DNA of 64,000 bases from Acidimicrobiia bacterium (GTDB lineage Bacteria > Acidobacteriota > Vicinamibacteria > Vicinamibacterales > UBA2999). This document shows, piece by piece, positions 1-7,749 of the stretch (position 1 is its first letter; every line of letters starts with the position of its first letter). The DNA lies in assembly GCA_016871275.1 (NCBI GenBank), contig VFZG01000018.1, positions 1 to 64,000 of the forward strand. Reading direction: 5' to 3'. The notes below the pieces were generated by a model. That model had not been told where the DNA came from. It did not search any database and was given only the letters and a program-made list of their open reading frames with translations. Made by a program: the position numbers and the translations under genes.

Positions 1-1
1 G

Positions 2-103
2 AGTGCCGAGGAGATCCTCGCGAGCATCGCCCGTTTCGCCCAGCGGACCGTCGACGCCAGGGCCGCGCAACAAATGTCACGAACCATGGTTACGGGACAC
101 TAG
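2..103 (+). CDS. C-terminal end of a transposase, probably IS630 family (cut by window start)
   Basis: An open frame enters from the left edge and ends at TAG 101-103, giving 33 residues. It begins SAEEILASIARFAQRT and ends SRTMVTGH. A helical tail (EEILASIARFAQRT) followed by a basic end closing in TGH resembles the C-termini of IS630-type DDE transposases. That resemblance is from memory and no catalytic residue is inside the window. The following 220 bases hold no gene, so this is probably one edge of an insertion sequence or an old fragment. It could also be an unrelated protein tail. Confidence 0.4.
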   Translation, partial: SAEEILASIARFAQRTVDARAAQQMSRTMVTGH

Positions 104-487
104 TCCGAGTCTCGACATTGGCAACTCCTGATGAAATGGCGGCGAGTCTACCACGGATTGGGGACGATACGCCGTCTGAGCGGCTCCGGTTAAACCGCAC
201 GCCGGTTCGCAGACCCGACGCCCACCACGCCCGTCGTGTCGTGTCGAATGGCGTCGCGTGCCGGAGTCGTGAGGTGCGAGGCGCTGAGGACCAGAACCGC
301 CACGCCATCGATGAGTTACCGAAACCGAGCCGAGAGGGTTCAATTCCTTCCGGGCTCACCACAATTTCCCCACAAAACGACATGATTTGACGTCGCGCTT
401 ATCGTGACACTCGGGTTTGTCGCCCGCCGCCACACCCCCTGCACGATAGCCTGGACACGGTGCCGTCCAGGGCACCGCCCTGAATGG
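104..487. other. Non-coding stretch between transposase tail and dehydrogenase gene
   Basis: I see no convincing coding sequence here. Short frames on both strands lack start signals and domain-like sequence. The only recognisable structure is the tRNA-derived hairpin at 327-361. The stretch probably contains the outer end of the insertion sequence whose transposase tail lies at 2-103, but I could not recognise a terminal inverted repeat because the other end is outside the window. Confidence 0.5.
327..361 (+). other. tRNA T-arm and 3' acceptor fragment ending in CCA (attachment-site-like scar)
   Basis: Positions 334-350 fold as a perfect T-arm: stem GAGGG/CCTTC around the loop TTCAATT. A seven-base acceptor strand CGGGCTC (351-357), discriminator A and CCA (359-361) follow. 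No matching 5' acceptor, D-arm or anticodon arm is found upstream, so this is not a complete tRNA. GAGCC at 327-331 pairs instead with GGCTC at 353-357, so the fragment folds alone as a tRNA-like minihelix. Such 3' tRNA pieces are typical of att sites left by integrases that target tRNA genes. Which of these it is cannot be told from this window. Confidence 0.55.
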
Positions 488-1567
488 TCAGAGCGTGGGC
501 TCGCGCCAGGGGCCCACGCGGTCGAGCATGGCGTGCACGCCGAGCTCGCGTCTCAGGGCTTCGAGATCGGCCAGCACCTCGTCATCGAGCGGCACCCCGA
601 CCGCGGACTTGAGGGCGACGCGGCGTGCCTCGAGTTCGCCGGGAATGAGAATCTCTGTTACGCCCGGGCGCCGAGCCCGTGACTTGACCATGCGGGCAAA
701 GTCATCCATCCGCTGCCGGAAGTCGTCGAGCGGCATGAACCACGAGATGTCGATGGCCATCAGCGTGTGGCTCACATCGAGGCGGCCCTGATCGGCATAC
801 GGCATGAGTCCATAGCCGCCGCCACCGATGACACCGGTGAGCACATCGGTCATGAAGGCCAGTCCCGACCCCTTGTAGGCGCCGATGCCCAGCAGGGCAC
901 CGGTCATTGCCTCCTGCGGATCGTCCGTCTCATGGCCCTCAGCTGTCAGGGCCCAGTCACGCGGCATCGGCTGCCCTTCCCTCGCGCGCCACTGCATCAT
1001 GCCCTTGCCGGCCGTGGTGAGGGCGATGTCGAGCACCGCTGGAAATCCGAGCCCGGTCGGCGCCGCCAGGCCCCAGGGATTGGTGCCGACGGCACCTTCA
1101 CGGGCGCCCCACGGCGCCATTTCGGGACCGGCATTCGTGAACGCCAGCCCGATGCACCCCGCCTCGGCCGCCTGGCAGGCGTGCACCGCACTCGATCCGA
1201 AGTGCGTCGAGTGGCGCACGATCGCCGTGCCCACGCCGCACACGCGGGCCTTGTTGATGGCGATGCGCATCGCCTTCGCCGCCGCGACCGTACCCAGCCC
1301 GTTGTGGGCATCGAGCAGCGCCAGCGCCGGACTTTCCTTCACGACCTCGAGTGGCGCTGACGGATCGGTGAGCCCCTGGGCAATGCGGTGCTGATAGCGG
1401 CGCAACCGCTTGACGCCCTGCCCGTGGCCCGGATGAAACCGCAGCTCGGAAAAGACGAGTGCACCACCGAAGATGGCCGCGTCCTCGTCAGAGAGGCCCA
1501 GAGCCCGCAGTGTCGCTACCGTGAACAGTTCAAGGCTGGTGCGCGTCACCGCCGTCATCGGAATCAT
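488..1567 (-). CDS. Ldh-family (malate/L-lactate/ureidoglycolate-type) NAD(P)-dependent dehydrogenase
   Basis: The product is 359 residues, the normal length of the type-2 malate/L-lactate dehydrogenase family. These enzymes reduce or oxidise 2-hydroxy/2-keto acids and include ureidoglycolate dehydrogenase AllD and piperideine-carboxylate reductase. Visible family features are the catalytic-region His48 in GHG, the NPWG segment and the YKGSGLAFM block with a glycine-rich follow-up. I start at the ATG at 1567 because GGGAGG lies seven bases upstream; TTG at 1582 and ATG at 1573 are too close to or overlap that site. The gene diverges from the ureide-like operon at 1680 across 112 bases and probably serves the same pathway. 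Exact substrate unknown. Confidence 0.85.
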   Translation of the reverse strand: MIPMTAVTRTSLELFTVATLRALGLSDEDAAIFGGALVFSELRFHPGHGQGVKRLRRYQHRIAQGLTDPSAPLEVVKESPALALLDAHNGLGTVAAAKAMRIAINKARVCGVGTAIVRHSTHFGSSAVHACQAAEAGCIGLAFTNAGPEMAPWGAREGAVGTNPWGLAAPTGLGFPAVLDIALTTAGKGMMQWRAREGQPMPRDWALTAEGHETDDPQEAMTGALLGIGAYKGSGLAFMTDVLTGVIGGGGYGLMPYADQGRLDVSHTLMAIDISWFMPLDDFRQRMDDFARMVKSRARRPGVTEILIPGELEARRVALKSAVGVPLDDEVLADLEALRRELGVHAMLDRVGPWREPTL

Positions 1568-1679
1568 GGCCATGCCTCCCAAGTTGCCGTGGCACAGACG
1601 CGGCCACCAGTGCGACCGCTGGCGCAGAAGCGACCGTCAATATACATTAGGAAAGTTTCCGACCCCCCGGTGACCGCGC
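1568..1679. promoter_or_regulatory. Shared divergent promoter region
   Basis: This 112-base spacer separates the Ldh-family gene (-) from the aminotransferase-led operon (+). It contains an AT-rich island around 1640-1655 (ATATACATTAGG) in otherwise GC-rich DNA, the only -10-like sequence available to either side. I infer that both units are transcribed from here and may share an operator. No inverted repeat typical of a known regulator was recognised. Confidence 0.45.
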
Positions 1680-2885
1680 ATGACCCACTCCCTCCGACCT
1701 GCACGACGCGCAACGGTGCGCGATGCCCGCATCAACGCCCGTCTGCTCGACATTGCGGACGGCCTCACGGATGTCATCCGCATGGGCCGTGGCGACCCCG
1801 ACTTCGACACACCCGCGCACATCATCGCTGCCGGACAGGCGGCGCTGGCCAACGGTGCGACGCACTACACGCATACACAGGGGATCCTGCCGCTGCGGCA
1901 GGCCATCGTGCGCGACATCAAAGCGCACGGCGGGGCGTCGTACACGCCAGATCAGATCGTGGTCACCCCGGGGGCGCAGCAGGCGCTCTTTACGACGGCC
2001 CTCGGGCTGCTGAATCCCGGCGAGCAGATGATCGCCGCCTGCCCCGGCTACCATCCGTATCATCAGGCGGCCGAACTCGCCGACGCGCACGTCATCGACG
2101 TGCGCACGACGCTCGCCACCAACTTCAGCGCGACAGCCGAGATGATCGAGGCGCAGCTCACGCCCGCCACCCGCATCATCGTCCTGGTGAATCCCTCGAA
2201 TCCGACGGGCACGGTGACCCCGCCCGATGAGGTGGCGCGCATTGCCGATGTCGCTCGGCGGCACGACCTGCTGGTGATTTCCGACGAAATCTATTCGAGG
2301 CTCGTGGTCGATGGTGTGCGCGTGCAACCCGTGGCGTCGCTGCCGGACATGCAGGACCGCACCATCACCATTTCAGGCTTCTCGAAGACGTACGCCATGA
2401 CGGGCTGGCGCATCGGCTACCTGGCCGCGCCGGCGGCACTCGTGCCGGCGCTGGCCGCGATTAACAACGGGCTGGCCATCAGCACGTCGGCCGTCGCACA
2501 GCATGCGGCGCTGGCTGCGCTGCAGGGACCGCAGGACTGTATCGACCAGATGCGGCAGACCTACGACGAACGTCGTCGCGCGCTCTGCACCGGCCTCGAC
2601 GCCCTGGGCATTCCCTATGCCACACCGCAGGGCGCCTTCTTCGTCTACGCCCGCGTCGCGGCGCTCGGACTCGGGGCTACCGACTTCTGCGAACGACTGC
2701 TGCGTGAGGGACGCGTGCTCGCCTTTCCCGGCGGCGTCTACGGTGACTACACCGACGACTTCATCCGCCTCTCCCTGACGGTGCCGACCGCTCGCATCGA
2801 AGAAGCCTGCCGGCGCATGGCCCAGGTTGCACAGACACTGGCCACCTCCTCTTCCACGCCAGCCGGCACGGAGCCGTCCCGATGA
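1680..2885 (+). CDS. Class I/II PLP-dependent aminotransferase
   Basis: The product is 401 residues, fold type I aminotransferase (aspartate aminotransferase-like). Landmarks are the PGAQQAL cofactor-phosphate loop near 97-103, NPSNPTG with Asn174, SDEIY with Asp202 and Tyr205, and the PLP lysine Lys236 in SGFSKTY. They are followed by TGWRIGY with Arg244 and FIRLS near the C-terminus for the substrate carboxylate. It transfers an amino group between an amino acid and a 2-oxo acid; the substrate cannot be read from sequence. It is the first gene of an operon and its stop overlaps the next start as ATGA. No strong Shine-Dalgarno is visible. Confidence 0.9.
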   Translation: MTHSLRPARRATVRDARINARLLDIADGLTDVIRMGRGDPDFDTPAHIIAAGQAALANGATHYTHTQGILPLRQAIVRDIKAHGGASYTPDQIVVTPGAQQALFTTALGLLNPGEQMIAACPGYHPYHQAAELADAHVIDVRTTLATNFSATAEMIEAQLTPATRIIVLVNPSNPTGTVTPPDEVARIADVARRHDLLVISDEIYSRLVVDGVRVQPVASLPDMQDRTITISGFSKTYAMTGWRIGYLAAPAALVPALAAINNGLAISTSAVAQHAALAALQGPQDCIDQMRQTYDERRRALCTGLDALGIPYATPQGAFFVYARVAALGLGATDFCERLLREGRVLAFPGGVYGDYTDDFIRLSLTVPTARIEEACRRMAQVAQTLATSSSTPAGTEPSR

Positions 2886-3361
2886 TCTCCGACAACCCGA
2901 ACGTCCGCAGCATCAAGCACATGGCCTTCGCCGTCCGCGATGCGGCGCAGGCGCTCGAAGCCTACACACGCTTCCTGCATGTGCCGGCCGCGACCGAGCT
3001 GAAGATCTACCCAAAGTCGCAGAACCGGGTGGCGCTGTTCACGCTGGGCGGCATCGAGTTCCAGCTGTGCGAGTCGCTGCAGCCCGATGGCCGCTTTGCA
3101 TCGTGGATTGCCGCCCGCGGCCACGAAGGGTTGCATCACATCTGTTACGAAGTGGATGACATCGAGGCCGCGCTGGCCCACGCCGTGTCGCAGGGCGCCG
3201 CGCTCCGCATCTGCCAGGCGTGCCAGAAGTTCGGCGCGCATCCGCATCCGGAAGGCTGGGTCGCCTTCCTCGACAACGATGCCGGCGGCATTGAAATCGA
3301 ATTCATGCAGGTCTACACGCCCGCGCAGCTCGACGAGTACCGGGCTTATCAGGGGATTTGA
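2882..3361 (+). CDS. VOC-superfamily protein, methylmalonyl-CoA epimerase/glyoxalase-like
   Basis: The product is 159 residues made of two beta-alpha-beta3 units. Putative metal ligands sit at the usual four places: His13 in IKHMAF, Glu64 in FQLCE, His85 or His86 in GLHHICYE and Glu140 in GIEIEF. These are the positions used by epimerases, lyases and glyoxalases of the VOC fold. The pattern is closest to methylmalonyl-CoA epimerase, but nothing nearby suggests propionate metabolism, so here it more likely isomerises or cleaves an intermediate of the operon's pathway. The ATG overlaps the aminotransferase stop, implying translational coupling. Confidence 0.75.
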   Translation: MISDNPNVRSIKHMAFAVRDAAQALEAYTRFLHVPAATELKIYPKSQNRVALFTLGGIEFQLCESLQPDGRFASWIAARGHEGLHHICYEVDDIEAALAHAVSQGAALRICQACQKFGAHPHPEGWVAFLDNDAGGIEIEFMQVYTPAQLDEYRAYQGI

Positions 3362-3364
3362 CGC

Positions 3365-4357
3365 ATGTCTGCAGCCAGGACAGTGACAGTCGGCACGGCC
3401 ACCGCCGCCCCGGGCTCGGTGGTTCGCGGCATCATTCCGGTCACCACGCTCGCCGGCGACACGCCGCTCGGTATTCCCGTCGTGGTCATCAACGGCGCCC
3501 AGGCGGGTCCGTGCTTCTGGGTCGATGGGGCCATCCACGGGGATGAGCCCGAAGGCCCGCTGGCCTGCCAGATCGCGATGCGCGAGGTCGACCCGGCGCA
3601 GCTCTCGGGCACGCTGGTGCTGTGCCCGGTGCTCAACGTGGCGGCCTTCGAGGCGGCCCAGCGCGGCAATCCGCTCGATACGTTCAGCTATGACATGAAC
3701 CGCATCTATCCGGGTCGTGCCACCGGTTACCTGACCGAGCGCGTCGCAGCGGCCCATGCCGAGGCCATGGGTGCTGTCGCCGATTTCGAGATTTCGATTC
3801 ACTCGGGCGGCGCACACTCGTTCCTCGACAAGGCCATCTTCGTCGACGAGCGTCCGGCGTCGGTCGAGCTCGCCACGGCCATGGGACGCGGCTGGGGCTG
3901 CATCATGTCGTCGATCAGCCCCAAGGGCAGCCCGATGGCCTATCTCAAGGACATCGGCAAGGTCGGCATCACCGTGGAACTGGGCGGACGGTCAGCCACC
4001 TCGCCTGCTGCCTTCGCGGCCGTCGGACGGGCGCTGGCCGATGCCATCCTCAACATCCTGCGGCACTACCGCATGTATCCCGGGGAAGCCGCCTATCCGT
4101 CTCCGCGCTACCGCGGGCAGCAGGAAGCACTGCTCGCGCCGGCCTCGGGGCTCTTCCTGCCCCGCGAGGACATCCAGTTCCTCACCCCGATGCCCAAGGG
4201 CACGCCGATTGCCCGCATCACCAACATTTTTGGTGACACGCTGGCTGAACTCGTCGCGCCGGCTGACGGCATGATCTTCGGCCTGCGTGCCCTGCCGAAC
4301 GTCACCACGGGCGAATGGTGCTGCTTCTTCTGCAAGGTTGAAGGCACGCGCGAATGA
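3365..4357 (+). CDS. Succinylglutamate desuccinylase/aspartoacylase (AstE/AspA) family hydrolase
   Basis: The product is 330 residues of the M14-like zinc amidohydrolase family that removes acyl groups from amino acids. Zinc ligands are visible as His58 and Glu61 in HGDEPEG and His146 in SIHSGG; MNRIYPG (around 111-117) carries the usual substrate-binding arginine. The family includes AstE, aspartoacylase and the acetyl-diaminobutyrate deacetylase DoeB. No ectoine genes or other arginine-succinyltransferase genes are nearby, so none of those names is assigned. The gene starts three bases after the VOC stop and its own stop overlaps the next start. Confidence 0.85.
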   Translation: MSAARTVTVGTATAAPGSVVRGIIPVTTLAGDTPLGIPVVVINGAQAGPCFWVDGAIHGDEPEGPLACQIAMREVDPAQLSGTLVLCPVLNVAAFEAAQRGNPLDTFSYDMNRIYPGRATGYLTERVAAAHAEAMGAVADFEISIHSGGAHSFLDKAIFVDERPASVELATAMGRGWGCIMSSISPKGSPMAYLKDIGKVGITVELGGRSATSPAAFAAVGRALADAILNILRHYRMYPGEAAYPSPRYRGQQEALLAPASGLFLPREDIQFLTPMPKGTPIARITNIFGDTLAELVAPADGMIFGLRALPNVTTGEWCCFFCKVEGTRE

Positions 4358-5262
4358 GGCACGACGGGTCACGTGACCTGCTCGGCTATGGGACCGAGCC
4401 CCCGTCCATCACGTGGCCCGGAGGGGCCCGCCTCGCCGTCAACCTGGTTATTAACTATGAGGAAGGCGCCGAATACGCCTTCGAGCACGGCGACGGGCGC
4501 TCGGACCTGGGCTTGCTCGACATCGCCCAGGCCCGCCTGCCGGCGGGCGTATGCGACCTGGCGGCCGAAAGCCTGTTTGAGTACGGAAGTCGCGTCGGCA
4601 TCTGGCGGCTCATCCGCCTGTGCGAGGAACGTCGCGTCCCCGCCACCGTCTTCGCGGCGGCGCTGGCACTCGAGCGGAATGTGGCCGTTGCCGAAGCCGT
4701 GGTACGCAACGGCTGGGACGTCGCGGCCCACGGCTGGCGATGGATCGCTCACACCGATCTCGACGAAGATACCGAACGCGATCACATCGCCCGCGCCTAC
4801 GCGAGCATTCTCCGCCTCACCGGACAGGCCCCCGAGGGCTGGTACTGCCGCTACGCTCCGTCGGCAAACACCCGTCGCCTGGTGGTCGAACACGGCGGAT
4901 TCACCTACGACAGCGACGCCTACAACGACGAACTCCCCTACTGGGTGCGCGTCGGGGAACGGGCACACCTGGTGGTGCCGTATTCGCTGACGACAAACGA
5001 TGCCAAGCTCGTGGGCGGGCCGCTCGTCACAGGCCGTGCCTTCGGTGACATGCTCATCGACACGGCCCACGAACTGCTGGGCGAGCAGCGCACGCGCATG
5101 ATGTCGGTCGGCCTGCATGCCCGCATTACCGGGCATCCGGGTCGCCTCGTCGGGTTGCGTCGATTCCTCGATCACGTGCAGGGGCATCCCGACGTCTGGC
5201 TCTGCCGGCGTCGCGACCTGGCCTTGCACTGGCGCACGCACGTGCCCCCACCGGCGCTGTGA
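4354..5262 (+). CDS. Polysaccharide-deacetylase-fold hydrolase of the PuuE (allantoinase) type
   Basis: The product is 302 residues. The opening WPGGARLAVN followed by NYEEGAE (34-40), VAAHGWRW in the middle and the late GLHARITGHPGR segment are the signature blocks of PuuE-like cofactor-independent allantoinases. That group belongs to the NodB/chitin-deacetylase fold. Known members open the hydantoin ring of allantoin or deacylate small amides. The gene overlaps its upstream neighbour by ATGA and is followed directly by an AllA-like ureidoglycolate lyase. That pairing favours a ureide role over polysaccharide modification. No signal peptide is present, so it is cytoplasmic. Confidence 0.8.
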   Translation: MRHDGSRDLLGYGTEPPSITWPGGARLAVNLVINYEEGAEYAFEHGDGRSDLGLLDIAQARLPAGVCDLAAESLFEYGSRVGIWRLIRLCEERRVPATVFAAALALERNVAVAEAVVRNGWDVAAHGWRWIAHTDLDEDTERDHIARAYASILRLTGQAPEGWYCRYAPSANTRRLVVEHGGFTYDSDAYNDELPYWVRVGERAHLVVPYSLTTNDAKLVGGPLVTGRAFGDMLIDTAHELLGEQRTRMMSVGLHARITGHPGRLVGLRRFLDHVQGHPDVWLCRRRDLALHWRTHVPPPAL

Positions 5263-5729
5263 TGCCCGCCATCACGGCCCGTCCCGTGGAGGCGGAGGCG
5301 TTCGCGCCCTTCGGCACGCTGATTCATCCGCCGGCGCACGCAGGCCAGCGGGAGATGTTCAGCGAATGGGCGTTACCTGTCACGGGACTTCGGCCGCAGC
5401 TGCACGTCAACCGGGTGGCGCCGAGCCGGTTGCCGCTGACCGTCTCTCAGGTGGAACGGCATCCGCACGCCGCCCAGATCTTCCTGCCGCTTGATGCGGG
5501 CACCTATCTCATCGTCGTGATGCCGTCCCTCGACAGCGGCGCGCCCGATATCGTCCGCGCCTGCGCCTGGCTGGTCCCCCCCATGCTGGGCGTCGCCTAT
5601 CGCCCGGGTGTCTGGCACACCGGCATCGTCGCCCTCGACCGGGAATCGTGTTTCTCGGTGCTGATGTGGCGTGGCGCCGCCAATGACGATGAGATGGCGG
5701 CGGTGTCGCCGGTGACGGTGGCCTTGTGA
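5262..5729 (+). CDS. allA: Ureidoglycolate lyase family protein (AllA-like)
   Basis: The product is 155 residues, close to AllA (about 160). AllA splits ureidoglycolate into glyoxylate and urea at the end of purine-ureide catabolism. The conserved ERHPHAAQIFLPL and YRPGVWH blocks are present; they form the cupin-like active site of AllA. The start could be GTG 5259 or ATG 5262; both overlap the deacetylase stop codon, and ATG is preferred. Allantoate amidohydrolase (AllC) and urate oxidase are missing from the window, so a ureidoglycolate analogue is also possible as substrate. Confidence 0.85.
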   Translation: MPAITARPVEAEAFAPFGTLIHPPAHAGQREMFSEWALPVTGLRPQLHVNRVAPSRLPLTVSQVERHPHAAQIFLPLDAGTYLIVVMPSLDSGAPDIVRACAWLVPPMLGVAYRPGVWHTGIVALDRESCFSVLMWRGAANDDEMAAVSPVTVAL

Positions 5730-5763
5730 CCCGTGGGGCACGGCGACGACGAAGGAGACACGC

Positions 5764-6843
5764 ATGAAGGTGGGAATCATCGGTGCCGGATTTGCCCGCG
5801 CGGCCTACCTGCCGGCCCTGCGCCACGTCCCCGGCGCGACGGTGGTCGCGCTGGCCTCGGCCCGGCTCGACCGGGCGCGGGCAGTGGCGGACGAATTCGG
5901 CGTGCCGCATGCCTATGACGACTGGCAGGCGATGCTGCGGGCGCACACCTTCGATCTCGTGTGCATCGCGACGCCCACGGTCCTGCACGCCCCGCAGACG
6001 CTCGCCGCGCTGGCATCCGGCGCGCACGTCCTGTGCGAGAAACCTGCGGCGATGCATGCCGCTGAAGCGCGCACCATGCTCGAGGCCGCCGAGGCGGCCG
6101 GGCGTCTGCATGTCATCGACCATGAGCTGCGCTTCAACCCCAACCGCATGCGCATCGCCTCGCTCATTGCCGACGGCACGCTGGGCGACATCAGGCACGT
6201 CATCATCACCAACATCGGTGCAGCCTGGAACGACCCCGGCAGTCGCGCGCGCCACGACTGGTGGAGCCTGGCCTCCGAGGGCGGCGGCCGCCTCGGTGCC
6301 AACGGCAGTCACCAGGTCGATCTGCTCAGGTGGTGGCTGGGCGCGGTGTCGTGGGTCACCGGCGCGGCACCGGTCATGGTGCCGCAGCGGCGCGACCCGG
6401 CGAGCGGCGAGGCGTGGACAGCGACGGCCGACGACGTGGCGTACTTCACCGCGGAGATGGCATCAGGAGCGGTGGCGCAGGTGTTCATCTCGGCGGTGGC
6501 CGCGCGCACCATGTCGAATGTCACGCAGCTGTTCGGCTCACGCGGCACGCTGCTGCTCGACAACCAGGACGAGCGGTTGTGGCTGGCGCGCGGCAGCAGT
6601 GCATTCGAGGACATCTCGGTGGCCGATCCGAATGCGGGCCTGCCCGGCGTCGGCGCCGGCATCTGGAATGTGTCGGTGGTGGGCCTGCTGCAGGCGCTGG
6701 GTGCCGCCATCCAGCAGGGGCATCGGCTGCCGCAGGCGGCGACGTTCGCCGACGGCCTTGCCACCCAGTGTGTGCTCGATGCGGTGCGGCTGTCGGGCAC
6801 CGAACGCCGATGGGTGCGTCCGGCCGACATCGCGCTACGCTGA
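5764..6843 (+). CDS. Gfo/Idh/MocA-family oxidoreductase
   Basis: The product is 359 residues. An N-terminal Rossmann fold begins MKVGIIGAGFARAA; the family-typical Glu92-Lys93-Pro94 sits in CEKP, and a C-terminal alpha/beta domain follows. These enzymes reduce or oxidise hydroxyl groups of sugars, inositols and other small metabolites with NAD(P)H. GAAGGAGA lies five bases before the ATG, a good ribosome binding site. It is the last gene of the operon, 34 bases after the AllA-like gene. Substrate unknown. Confidence 0.85.
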   Translation: MKVGIIGAGFARAAYLPALRHVPGATVVALASARLDRARAVADEFGVPHAYDDWQAMLRAHTFDLVCIATPTVLHAPQTLAALASGAHVLCEKPAAMHAAEARTMLEAAEAAGRLHVIDHELRFNPNRMRIASLIADGTLGDIRHVIITNIGAAWNDPGSRARHDWWSLASEGGGRLGANGSHQVDLLRWWLGAVSWVTGAAPVMVPQRRDPASGEAWTATADDVAYFTAEMASGAVAQVFISAVAARTMSNVTQLFGSRGTLLLDNQDERLWLARGSSAFEDISVADPNAGLPGVGAGIWNVSVVGLLQALGAAIQQGHRLPQAATFADGLATQCVLDAVRLSGTERRWVRPADIALR

Positions 6844-6846
6844 CGT

Positions 6847-6878
6847 CGCACCGCACTCGGCGGACACGCCTCGGTGCG
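6847..6878 (+). terminator. Possible operon-end hairpin
   Basis: CGCACCG at 6847-6853 is the exact reverse complement of CGGTGCG at 6872-6878, just downstream of the Gfo/Idh stop and before the convergent SDR gene. It has no following T-run, so it is at best a weak or Rho-assisted end, or a transcript-stabilising hairpin. In DNA this GC-rich a seven-base inverted repeat can also occur by chance. Confidence 0.3.
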
Positions 6879-6941
6879 CCGCGTGGCGCCAACCCGACGC
6901 GCGCCATCGACGCGTTGAGAACAGACCAGGGCCTCGACGCC

Positions 6942-7745
6942 TCAGGGCGCGCCGCGTTCAACGGTCTCGGCCAGAGCCAGCAGCTCGTCATCTGTCAGGC
7001 CACTGCCTGACGCCGCGAGCCCCTGACAGACACGCCAGGCGTCAAAGCGGCATCCGGTCGGTGAGCCCTGCGCCTGCGCGAGGCGCACGAACGCTGGCCC
7101 CAGCGCTTCGGGATCACGCAGGGCGGCGCGACGGGCCTCCGGCCACGCGTCATACTCGGCGGCCGTCACTCCGGTCGGCTTGATCCGCGCCCCAGGCGTG
7201 ACGGTATTGAACGACACGCGAGACCCGCAGAACTCGAGGGCGGCGGCACGTGTCAGGCCTTCGACGCCGAACTTCGCGGCACAGTAGGCCGTTTCGTCGG
7301 CGAACCCCTGCACACCAGCTCTTGACGACACGTTGATGACAGACCCGCCGTGCATCGCGAGCCTGGCCGCGACCGCACGCATCAGCAGGAAGGTGGCCGA
7401 CAGGTTCACTGCCAGCACGTGGTCCCACACCGCATCGTCCGTCGTGGTCATCGACGTGATGGGCAGCACGGCGGCATTGTTCACAAGAATGTCGGCGGCA
7501 TCATCACCAGCGGCCATCCACTGTCCGAGCGCGTGCACCGACGGACGGTCTGCCAGATCGACGCCTCGCGCCTGCACCAGGAGTCCCTCTGCTGCCAGTC
7601 GGCTGGTGGCGGCCTCGAGTTCGTCGGCTACTTCGGCGACCAGCGTCACGCGGGCCCCGGCCCGGGCCAGTGCCGCAGCCGCACCGAGGCCGAGGCCTCG
7701 CGAGGCCCCGGTCACCACGGCATGCCGTCCATTCAGCGAGGGCAT
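6942..7745 (-). CDS. Short-chain dehydrogenase/reductase
   Basis: The product is 267 residues, classical SDR. It has the cofactor loop GASRGLG (13-19), NNAA (89-92), the catalytic serine near 140-141 and Tyr154/Lys158 in YCAAK. It oxidises or reduces a hydroxyl/carbonyl group with NAD(P). The gene begins a few bases after the DUF819 transporter stop and is probably co-transcribed with it. It converges on the ureide-like operon. It resembles 3-oxoacyl-ACP reductases only in the generic sense; the substrate is not inferable. Confidence 0.85.
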   Translation of the reverse strand: MPSLNGRHAVVTGASRGLGLGAAAALARAGARVTLVAEVADELEAATSRLAAEGLLVQARGVDLADRPSVHALGQWMAAGDDAADILVNNAAVLPITSMTTTDDAVWDHVLAVNLSATFLLMRAVAARLAMHGGSVINVSSRAGVQGFADETAYCAAKFGVEGLTRAAALEFCGSRVSFNTVTPGARIKPTGVTAAEYDAWPEARRAALRDPEALGPAFVRLAQAQGSPTGCRFDAWRVCQGLAASGSGLTDDELLALAETVERGAP

Positions 7746-7749
7746 CGCC

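Noticed and set aside
262-361. A complete tRNA-Leu/Ser-like gene ending at the T-arm
   Set aside because: GCCGGAGT near 262 is not complementary to the acceptor strand CGGGCTC, and no D-arm or anticodon stem can be drawn.
2882-3361. Assigning methylmalonyl-CoA epimerase activity
   Set aside because: Only the VOC ligand pattern supports it; the operon context is ureide-like, with no mutase or carboxylase genes.
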